Below are positions 52,059-58,472 of a DNA stretch of 64,000 nucleotides, in pieces. Made by a program: the position numbers and the translations under genes. Positions within the stretch are counted from its first letter, which is position 1; every line of letters starts with the position of its first letter. Origin of the DNA: Streptomyces graminofaciens (lineage in GTDB: Bacteria > Actinomycetota > Actinomycetes > Streptomycetales > Streptomycetaceae); the NCBI RefSeq assembly GCF_030294945.1, contig NZ_AP018448.1:6912001-6976000 (forward strand), written 5' to 3'. Under the pieces are notes generated by a model. It was given only the letters and a program-made list of their open reading frames with translations, ran no database searches and was not told the origin of the DNA.

Positions 52059-52427
52059 TCACATGGCGACGGCGCCCACGAGCCGGGAGGACATCGAGGA
52101 CCTGGGGGATATCGGGGTGGCGGAGCCGCAGGCGCAATGCGGGTCCGCGCAGAGCAGTTCATGGGCGAGTACGGACAGTACGGCGACCTGGAGGCGGGTC
52201 TGCTGCTCCAGCTTCTCCACTATGCGGGCGACATGGGCCTTCACCGTCCGCTCCGCGATGCCCAGTTCGCGGGCGAGCTGCCTGTTGCCCAGGCCCGTGC
52301 CCAGCAGGAGCAGGACTTCCTTCTCACGGTCGGTCAGTGTCTTGAGCCGGCTGATGTCGCGCACCGGGTCGGCGCCCGTACGCCGGTAGGCGCAAGCGGA
52401 GTCTTCTGCGTCGATGTGCTTGGTCAT
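52059..52427 (-). CDS. Small LuxR-type (NarL C-terminal) DNA-binding protein
   Basis: 122 residues: a short N-terminus, then a LuxR helix-turn-helix (LKTLTDREKEVLLLLGTGLGNRQLARELGIAERTVKAHVARIVEKLEQQTRLQVAVLSVLAHELLCADP). There is no receiver or autoinducer domain, so it is a stand-alone regulator. AGGAGG precedes the ATG at 52427. It is divergent from the secreted gene at 52766 and sits among the genes with CACTGCCCC sites, so it is the most likely local regulator. That link is inference. Confidence 0.85.
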   Translation of the reverse strand: MTKHIDAEDSACAYRRTGADPVRDISRLKTLTDREKEVLLLLGTGLGNRQLARELGIAERTVKAHVARIVEKLEQQTRLQVAVLSVLAHELLCADPHCACGSATPISPRSSMSSRLVGAVAM

Positions 52428-52663
52428 GGTCGGAACCTCCTGACGCCGCTTCTCCCGACAGAGCCCCGTGCCCCGGGTGCGGCGGCGTTCACTTGTTTCA
52501 ACCTAGCGGGCCCCACTGACAACAGGAACGCCAGATAGCAACGATCACATGAGCGAACTCCCCAACCTCAAGAACACCTCAAATACACCTCCGCAACTCC
52601 CTTGCAAGCCCCCCGAAAACCCCATGAGCACACCAAGGAGCCCAAGCCCACCCCCCTCAAGTG

Positions 52664-52672
52664 CACTGCCCC
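52664..52672 (+). promoter_or_regulatory. CACTGCCCC motif upstream of the 52766 secreted gene
   Basis: CACTGCCCC lies 94 bp before the GTG at 52766 and 26 bp before GATTCATAGGTT (52699-52710), a likely -10 element. The rest of the 338-bp gap 52428-52765 is intergenic. A TAGGTT also occurs on the minus strand near 52502-52507, possibly the LuxR promoter. Confidence 0.5.
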
Positions 52673-52765
52673 AAGAGACAGTTCCGGCGGCCTTCGCGGA
52701 TTCATAGGTTGATGGTGCGCATCGACAGACACCCCACCGCACTTCACCCACAGGGAGAAACCACC

Positions 52766-53500
52766 GTGCACAGCCGTCTCACCACGCGTCGTCTCGCCAC
52801 CGTCGCCGTCGCGGGCGCCGCGACCCTGGCCGTGCTGGCCCCGGTCGCCTCCGCCGCGGACGCCCATCAGGACGCCCGGCCCGTCGCCGCCCAGGCCGCC
52901 GCGAAGCTGCCGGCGAAGCTCACGGTCAACGGCTACCTCGCGTACCTGAAGTCGCAGAAGACGCCCGAGGCGCGGACCGCCCTCAAGGGCTTCGCCGCCC
53001 TCCCGGCGGCCAAGAAGGCCAAGTTCGTCTCCTACCTCCAGGACGCGAAGGTCTACGGCGCCCTGCACAAGGAGCTGGGCGGTCCCTTCAACGTTCTGGG
53101 CCGTAACGTCCAGTCGTACAACGCGGATGTGAAGTTCGTCCACACCGTGACGTCCAAGAAGAACGTCAAGGAGCAGAAGGGCTCGGCCTCGGTGGCCTAC
53201 ACCGTGACCGAGACGATCTACGGCATCCCGGTCACCAGCGAGAAGCTGAGCCTCAGCTACAGCTTCAAGGGCACCCAGGCCGTGCCGCGCACGGGCCGTG
53301 CCGCCGCCAAGGTGACGAACGTCAACGCCGCGGTCGCCATCAAGGGCGGCCCGGTGAAGATCGGCATCAAGGGCATCGCCCGCGCCGACGTCACGTGGAA
53401 GGCGGTCCCGAAGGTCGCCGCGTTCGGCAAGGCCGTCAACAAGGATCAGGCCGTCAAGGGCCAGCCCAAGACGTGGGGCGCGTCGATCCTGAACGGCTGA
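52766..53500 (+). CDS. Secreted protein of unknown function
   Basis: 244 residues, GTG at 52766 after AGGGAGAAA. A Sec signal (LATVAVAGAATLAVLAPVASAA) is followed by a helical segment (KLTVNGYLAYLKSQKTPEARTALKGFAALPAAKKAKFVSYLQD) and a beta-rich C-terminal half (FVHTVTSKKN, SVAYTVTETIYGIPVTSEKLSLSYSFKG). Not recognised. A strong terminator follows. Confidence 0.75.
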   Translation: MHSRLTTRRLATVAVAGAATLAVLAPVASAADAHQDARPVAAQAAAKLPAKLTVNGYLAYLKSQKTPEARTALKGFAALPAAKKAKFVSYLQDAKVYGALHKELGGPFNVLGRNVQSYNADVKFVHTVTSKKNVKEQKGSASVAYTVTETIYGIPVTSEKLSLSYSFKGTQAVPRTGRAAAKVTNVNAAVAIKGGPVKIGIKGIARADVTWKAVPKVAAFGKAVNKDQAVKGQPKTWGASILNG

Positions 53501-53543
53501 CGTTCCCGCCCTTCCCGCCCCCCTGGGAGGTGAGGGAACCAAG

Positions 53544-53599
53544 CGGCGCGGCACCTCCGGTCCCTGGTCAGGGCCGCCCCTGAGGTGCCGCGCCGTTTT
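53544..53599 (+). terminator. Long hairpin terminator with T-tract
   Basis: CGGCGCGGCACCTC (53544-53557) pairs perfectly with GAGGTGCCGCGCCG (53582-53595), followed by TTTT. Confidence 0.85.
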
Positions 53600-53617
53600 G
53601 TCGCGTGACCGTCGGGA

Positions 53618-53735
53618 CGGGGCGTCTGTCCGTCCCGTCCCGACGGGCGTCTGTCCGTGACGGGACCGGCGTCTGTCCGTCCCGTCGGGACGGGCGTCCG
53701 TCCGTGACGAGCCGGCGTCTGTCCGCGAGGCTCGG
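53618..53735. repeat. GGCGTCTGTCCGT direct repeats
   Basis: Five degenerate units of CGTCTGTCCGT or CGTCCGTCCGT, with spacing near 20 to 30 bp, alternate with GACGGG/CCCGTC palindromic bits. This lies just downstream of the GbsR/MarR gene stop. Confidence 0.6.
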
Positions 53736-53739
53736 CCGT

Positions 53740-54528
53740 CTATCCGTGATCCGGACCCGGCCCGGCGGTGTCGCCCGAGGTCGCTTCCGAGGTCGCTTCC
53801 GAGGTCGCGTCCGAGGTCGCTTCGGCTTTCGTGTGGAGGACCTCGCGGGCCTGCTCCGCGGCCCGCAGCGTGCTCTCGCTGACGAAGTCGAGGAAGCGGG
53901 CGATGTTCTCGAGACGGACGGCGGCCGGGGTGCCGGGGCCGAGGATGCCCACGCCCTGCCGTGAGGTCTCGACGATCTGGGTGAGGGCCCGGGCGCTGGC
54001 GAGCAGGGACTGGTACCAGACGTCGTCGTCCACGATGTAGCGCTCGCGGCGGCGTTCGTCGCGTTCCCGGCGGACGAGGTCCTGGCTCTCCAGGAACGCG
54101 ACCGCCTTGGAGATGGACGCCGGGCTGACCTGGAGGCGCTGCACGAGTTCGGACGCGGTGAGGCTGCCCGCGTCGGTGGTGTAGAGGCAGACCATCACCC
54201 GGGCCATCATCTTGGGCATCCCCGATTGCATGAAGACGGTGGTGAGCGTCTCCTCGTACTCGCGCACCGCCTCGGGGTCACGTCCATGGGCCTGCGCGGG
54301 CGCCTCCGGCCCCCGGGGCGCGGCCTGGCGCCGGTGGGCGCGGCGTTCGGTGGCGCGGTGGGCGAGGTCGGCGCGGTAGGTGGTGGGGCCGCCGTTGCGC
54401 ATCACCTCACGCGTGATCGTCGAGGTCGGGCGATCGAGGCGTCTGGCGATCTCCGCGTAGGCGAGGCCGTCGGCCAGTCCCAGTGCGATCTGCTGGCGTT
54501 CGGGCTGAGTGAGTCTGCCTCCCGGCAT
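53740..54528 (-). CDS. GbsR/MarR-like regulator with an N-terminal IS30-type HTH
   Basis: 262 residues. A first HTH (LTQPERQQIALGLADGLAYAEIARRLDRPTSTITREVMRNGG) resembles the IS30/HTH_38 domain, and a second (ASELVQRLQVSPASISKAVAFLESQDLVRRERDERRRERYIVDD) is GbsR/MarR-type. Its C-terminal tail is a Ser/Glu/Thr/Asp repeat (SDATSEATSEATSGD). AAGGAG precedes the ATG at 54528. It is divergent from the DUF4097/ABC operon; five GCAACG/CGTTGC sites lie between, so autoregulation and control of the exporter are likely. Confidence 0.85.
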   Translation of the reverse strand: MPGGRLTQPERQQIALGLADGLAYAEIARRLDRPTSTITREVMRNGGPTTYRADLAHRATERRAHRRQAAPRGPEAPAQAHGRDPEAVREYEETLTTVFMQSGMPKMMARVMVCLYTTDAGSLTASELVQRLQVSPASISKAVAFLESQDLVRRERDERRRERYIVDDDVWYQSLLASARALTQIVETSRQGVGILGPGTPAAVRLENIARFLDFVSESTLRAAEQAREVLHTKAEATSDATSEATSEATSGDTAGPGPDHG

Positions 54529-54577
54529 CGCGGTCTCCTTCGTGGTCCTTGGGTGTCTCCAGCATAGCGTTCACTCT

Positions 54578-54735
54578 CAATCGATTGCAACGAACGCGGC
54601 GTCTGACGTTGCGTTAAGCGCGAAATCAGTGCAACGATTTAAAGGCTGTCACCTGCGTAAATGCATCTCATGCGCAACGAACTACTTGAGTGATCTGTAA
54701 AGGCAACGTAGCTTTTCCATCGTTCGAAACAACGA
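54578..54735. promoter_or_regulatory. Divergent control region with repeated GCAACG motifs
   Basis: GCAACG at 54587, 54631, 54674 and 54703, and CGTTGC at 54607, plus a perfect palindrome CAATCGATTG (54578-54587), an AAATC-N8-GATTT inverted repeat (54623-54640), and TCGTT-N6-AACGA at about 54719-54734. These fit an operator array for the regulator at 53740. Confidence 0.5.
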
Positions 54736-54753
54736 CTCGCTTGGGAGAGCACA

Positions 54754-55425
54754 ATGCAGAAGTTCGACACCCCCGCCCCGATCTCCGCCGTCCTCTCCAT
54801 CCCCGCGGGACGCGTCCGCTTCATCGCCGCCGACCGCGCCGACACCACAGTCGAGGTCCTGCCCGCCGACGCCTCCAAGGGCCGCGATGTGAAGGCGGCG
54901 GAGCAGATCACGGTCGAGTACGGCGACGGGGTCCTGCGGATCGCGGCCCGGGAGGCGAAGAACCAGCTCTTCGGCCCCTCCGGCACCGTGGAGGTGACCG
55001 TCCAGCTGCCCGCCGGCTCCCGCGTCGAGGCAAAGGCGGCCGGCGCCGAGTTCCGCGGCGTCGGGCGGCTCGGCGACGTCGCCTTCGAAGGCGCGCAGGG
55101 CCCGGTCAAGCTCGACGAGACCGCGGGCGCCCGCCTCGCCGTCCTCGACGGCGACATCACGGTCGGCCGCCTGGGCGGCCCCGCCGAGATCAGCACCCAG
55201 AGGGGCAGCATCCGTATCACCGAGGCCCTGGGCGGCGCGGTCACCCTGAGCACCCAGCAGGGGGACATCTCGATCGACGCCGCCCGCGGAGTCTCCGCCT
55301 CCCTGGACGCCGGCACCTCCTACGGCCGCATCAGCAACGCGCTTCTGAACGCCGACGGCGCCGCCGCCCGGCTCGCCATCCACGCCACCACCGCCCACGG
55401 CGACATCACCGCCCGCAGCCTCTGA
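54754..55425 (+). CDS. DUF4097-family beta-strand-repeat protein
   Basis: 223 residues of repeated beta-strands (VTVQLPAGSRVEAKAAGAEFRGVGRLGDVAFEG, LAVLDGDITVGRLGGPAEISTQRGSIRI, VTLSTQQGDISIDAARG, ISNALLNADGAAARLAIHATTAHGDITARSL), a DUF4097 pattern. No signal peptide, so it is cytoplasmic. GGGAGAG precedes the ATG. It is the first gene of the exporter operon. Confidence 0.87.
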   Translation: MQKFDTPAPISAVLSIPAGRVRFIAADRADTTVEVLPADASKGRDVKAAEQITVEYGDGVLRIAAREAKNQLFGPSGTVEVTVQLPAGSRVEAKAAGAEFRGVGRLGDVAFEGAQGPVKLDETAGARLAVLDGDITVGRLGGPAEISTQRGSIRITEALGGAVTLSTQQGDISIDAARGVSASLDAGTSYGRISNALLNADGAAARLAIHATTAHGDITARSL

Positions 55426-55502
55426 CCCGCAGCCTCTGACCCGACGCCTCTGACCCGACGCCTCTGACCCGCAGCGTCTGATCCGCACCCTCTGATCCGC
55501 AG
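55419..55502 (+). repeat. Six 14-bp tandem repeats spanning the DUF4097 stop
   Basis: Units of CCTCTGACCCGCAG with small changes start at 55419, 55433, 55447, 55461, 55475 and 55489. The first unit contains the TGA stop. The array separates the gene from the ABC ATPase by about 95 bp. Confidence 0.8.
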
Positions 55503-55520
55503 CTCTGGAGGAGCACCCAC

Positions 55521-56459
55521 ATGACGAACCTGGCCATCGCGGCGAACGAGCTGCGCAAGGCATACGGCGACAAGGTCGTGCTCGACGGCGTCGACCTGGC
55601 CGTACCCGAGGGAACGATCTTCTCCCTGCTCGGCCCGAACGGCGCCGGCAAGACCACCACCGTCCAGATCCTGTCCACCCTGACCGCGGCCGACGGCGGC
55701 ACCGTCCAGGTCGCCGGCCACGACCTGGCCCGCAGACCGGACGACGTACGCGGCGCGATCGGCGTCACCGGCCAGTACTCGGCCGTCGACAAGCTGCTCA
55801 CCGGCGAGGAGAACCTGCTCCTCATGGCCGACCTCAAGCACCTGTCCCGTGCGGACGGCAAGCGCAGGGCCGCCGAACTGCTCGACCGCTTCGACCTGGT
55901 CGACGCGGCGGCCAAACCGGCCGGAACCTACTCCGGCGGTATGCAGCGCCGACTCGACCTGGCGATGACCCTGGTCGGCGACCCCCGCCTGATCTTCCTG
56001 GACGAGCCCACCACCGGCCTCGACCCGCGCAGCCGCCGCTCGATGTGGCAGATCGTGCGGGAACTCGTCGCGAGCGGCGTCACCATCTTCCTCACCACCC
56101 AGTACCTGGAGGAGGCCGACGAGCTCGCCGACCGCATCGCCCTCCTCGACCACGGCCGGCTGATCGCCGAAGGCACCGCCGAAGAGCTCAAGCGGCTCAT
56201 CCCCGGCGGCCACATCAAGCTCACCTTCGCCGACACGCACCTGCTCGACGCCGCCCGCCGGCTCCTCGGCGCGGGGCACGCCGACCCCGAGGCGCTCACC
56301 CTTCAGGTGCCGAGCGACGGCGGTGTCCGCGCGATCCGCGAACTGCTCGTCCGCCTGGACGAACGCTCCATCGACGTCGCCGACATGAGCGTCCACACCC
56401 CCGACCTCGACGACGTCTTCCTCACCCTCACCGGCCAGCAGAAGGAGACCTCCCGATGA
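55521..56459 (+). CDS. DrrA-type ABC transporter ATP-binding protein
   Basis: 312 residues with Walker A GPNGAGKTTT, signature TYSGGMQRR, Walker B LIFLDEPTTGLD and the H-loop region (TTQYLEEADELAD). The C-terminal DrrA-type extension (VHTPDLDDVFLTLTG) links it to daunorubicin-resistance-type exporters. It powers the permease encoded next, exporting an unknown lipophilic compound. GGAGGAG precedes the ATG. Confidence 0.93.
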   Translation: MTNLAIAANELRKAYGDKVVLDGVDLAVPEGTIFSLLGPNGAGKTTTVQILSTLTAADGGTVQVAGHDLARRPDDVRGAIGVTGQYSAVDKLLTGEENLLLMADLKHLSRADGKRRAAELLDRFDLVDAAAKPAGTYSGGMQRRLDLAMTLVGDPRLIFLDEPTTGLDPRSRRSMWQIVRELVASGVTIFLTTQYLEEADELADRIALLDHGRLIAEGTAEELKRLIPGGHIKLTFADTHLLDAARRLLGAGHADPEALTLQVPSDGGVRAIRELLVRLDERSIDVADMSVHTPDLDDVFLTLTGQQKETSR

Positions 56460-57229
56460 GCACCCTCAGCCTCGCCATGCGCGACTCCTCCACCATGGTC
56501 CGGCGCCAGCTCAAGCGACTGCTGCGCTACCCGGCCATGACCGTGCAGCTGGTCGTCACGCCCGTCATCATCCTGTTCCTGTTCGTCTACGTCCTCGGCG
56601 GCACCCTCGGCGGCGGACTCGGCGGCGACCGCGACGCCTACGTCAACTACGTCGTCCCCGGCATCCTGCTCATGACGGCCGCCATGGCCGCGACCGGAAC
56701 CGCCGTCATGGTCGCCACCGACATGACCGAAGGCATCGTCGCCCGCTTCCGCACCATGCGGATCTCCCGGGCCTCGGTCCTCACCGGCCATGTCGTCGCC
56801 AGCGTCGTCCAGCAGCTCCTCGGCATGGCCGTCCTCATCGGCATCGCCCTGGCGATCGGCTTCCGCCCGAACGCCACCGCCGCCGAATGGCTGGCCGTCA
56901 CCGGGCTGCTCACCCTGTTCGCCGTGGCCGTCAGCTGGCTGTCGGTCGCCCTCGGCCTGAAGTCCCCGACGCCCGAGGCCGCGAGCAACGCCCCGATGCC
57001 CCTGGTCCTGCTGCCCTTCCTCGGCAGCGGCTTCGTCCCCACCGACTCCATGCCCACCGTCCTGCGCTGGTTCGCCGAGTACCAGCCCTTCACCCCGATC
57101 ATGGAAACCGTCCGCGGCCTCCTCCTCGGCACCGAGATCGGCAACAGCGCCGCCCTCGCCACCGCCTGGTGCGCAGGCACCGCCGTCGTCGGCTACCTCT
57201 GGGCCAAGAACATCTTCAACAAGGCCTGA
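56456..57229 (+). CDS. ABC-2-type transporter permease (DrrB-like)
   Basis: 257 residues with about six TM helices (MTVQLVVTPVIILFLFVYVLGG, YVNYVVPGILLMTAAMAATG, VLTGHVVASVVQQLLGMAVLIGIALAIGF, WLAVTGLLTLFAVAVSWLSVALG, PMPLVLLPFLGSGFVPTDSMP, TAWCAGTAVVGYLW). The ATG overlaps the ATPase stop (ATGA). It forms the membrane part of the exporter. A terminator follows at 57246. Confidence 0.92.
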   Translation: MSTLSLAMRDSSTMVRRQLKRLLRYPAMTVQLVVTPVIILFLFVYVLGGTLGGGLGGDRDAYVNYVVPGILLMTAAMAATGTAVMVATDMTEGIVARFRTMRISRASVLTGHVVASVVQQLLGMAVLIGIALAIGFRPNATAAEWLAVTGLLTLFAVAVSWLSVALGLKSPTPEAASNAPMPLVLLPFLGSGFVPTDSMPTVLRWFAEYQPFTPIMETVRGLLLGTEIGNSAALATAWCAGTAVVGYLWAKNIFNKA

Positions 57230-57245
57230 CCGTGAACCGGCTGAA

Positions 57246-57279
57246 CAGGGCCGTCGGACCAACCGGTCCGACGGCCCTG
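57246..57279 (+). terminator. Terminator of the ABC exporter operon
   Basis: CAGGGCCGTCGGACC (57246-57260) pairs perfectly with GGTCCGACGGCCCTG (57265-57279) around AACC. Confidence 0.85.
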
Positions 57280-57441
57280 AACCACGAGCACGGACATCGT
57301 CTGAGCCAGTGCCTCGCGCGGTGGTGGCAGGTGCTGGGGCCGGTCACGGGCGCCGGAGTGCTCCTCGGTTTCGGCGTATGACTGACCCGCCACCCGCGAA
57401 GCGTCGCCCACGTGCGGCAGCGGCCGGCCGGCCGTTCAGCC

Positions 57442-58317
57442 TCATCCGGCCTCCCGCCACGGCGCCGCCGGCACCCCGTACTTCACCCGGCCCGCCACGA
57501 AGTCGACCGTCGTCTCGCGGCCGGGGGCGAGGCGGGCCCGGATGCGGCGGAGGTTGCCGTCGGCGTCGATCCAGTACGTCAGCGGGGAGCGGCCGGAGGC
57601 ATCCGAGGCCGGGCGCTCGGGGCCCGCATTCCCACCGGAGCGGGGGTGGGGGCGAGGGCCCGCGAAGACGCCGTAGCCATGGCCGTCGAGCCGTTCGTCG
57701 CGCAGCCACAACGGCCCCGACCGGGCAAGGAGCCGGGCGTTGTCGGGCCGGTCGGCGGCGACCGCCAGGACCAGCCTCAGCGAACGGTCCAGCGGGGCGG
57801 CCGTGCGGTAGCCGCGCCGGGCCCACTGCCCGGCGTCGAGACCGGCGGCCCGGCTCACGGCCTGGGCGGCGGTGCGGGCCGGCGCGGCCGGGGCGACGGC
57901 TGTCGAGGCGCGGGGCGGCCGGGCCACCGCCATGCCGGCCATGTCCCAGGCCAGCAGCCCCCGCATGGTCCGCCCGCCCTCGGCCACCTCGTAGGCGCCG
58001 ACCGCCCGGTGGGTGCGGTGGTCGACGACCGCCCGTACGGCGACCGTTCCGCCCTCCCCGTCACCGGACGGCAGCCGCACCACCACCTCCGAGGGGCTCG
58101 CCTCGTACGTGCGGAACCGGGCCAGCGCCATCCGTCGCGCCTCGTCGGCGGAGACCGCCCGGGGTTCCGGCGCACCGTCACCGCCGCTCACCAGCGCGAG
58201 GACCAGCCCTGTGACGGCGACTCCCAGGGCCGCCCCGGCGGCGCCCCACGCCCACCGCGTCCGCCCGGACCTGAATCCGCCCTTGAACCGGCCGCTGACC
58301 CTGTTCCGTCGTCTCAT
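57442..58317 (-). CDS. Membrane-anchored protein of unknown function
   Basis: 291 residues. A basic N-terminus (MRRRNRVSGRFKGGFRSGRTR) precedes one TM helix (WGAAGAALGVAVTGLVLALVSGG). The rest (about 240 residues) faces outward and has beta-rich stretches (SEVVVRLPSGDGEGGTVAVRAVVD, LRLVLAVAADRP, LTYWIDADGNLRRIRARLAPG). The last element (YWIDADGNLRRIRARL, TTVDFVAGRVKYG) looks like a lipoprotein-type sensor, but no family is assigned. ATG at 58317. Confidence 0.72.
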   Translation of the reverse strand: MRRRNRVSGRFKGGFRSGRTRWAWGAAGAALGVAVTGLVLALVSGGDGAPEPRAVSADEARRMALARFRTYEASPSEVVVRLPSGDGEGGTVAVRAVVDHRTHRAVGAYEVAEGGRTMRGLLAWDMAGMAVARPPRASTAVAPAAPARTAAQAVSRAAGLDAGQWARRGYRTAAPLDRSLRLVLAVAADRPDNARLLARSGPLWLRDERLDGHGYGVFAGPRPHPRSGGNAGPERPASDASGRSPLTYWIDADGNLRRIRARLAPGRETTVDFVAGRVKYGVPAAPWREAG

Positions 58318-58472
58318 GCCCCGTCTCTACACGCGAACGGGCCGTGACCGGTGTCGACCGGTGGACGGCCCGCCCCGGATCACCCTCCCGGGCCAGAGCG
58401 TCGGCATTTCTCCCTGACGGGTCGGCGCGGGTGTGCCCGCCCGGAGCAGGGCGGGGCCGGTACACGGTGGGC

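Noticed and set aside
53618..53735. CRISPR-like spacing of GTCTGTCCGT repeats
   Set aside because: Units are short and degenerate, spacers are not unique, and no cas gene is near.
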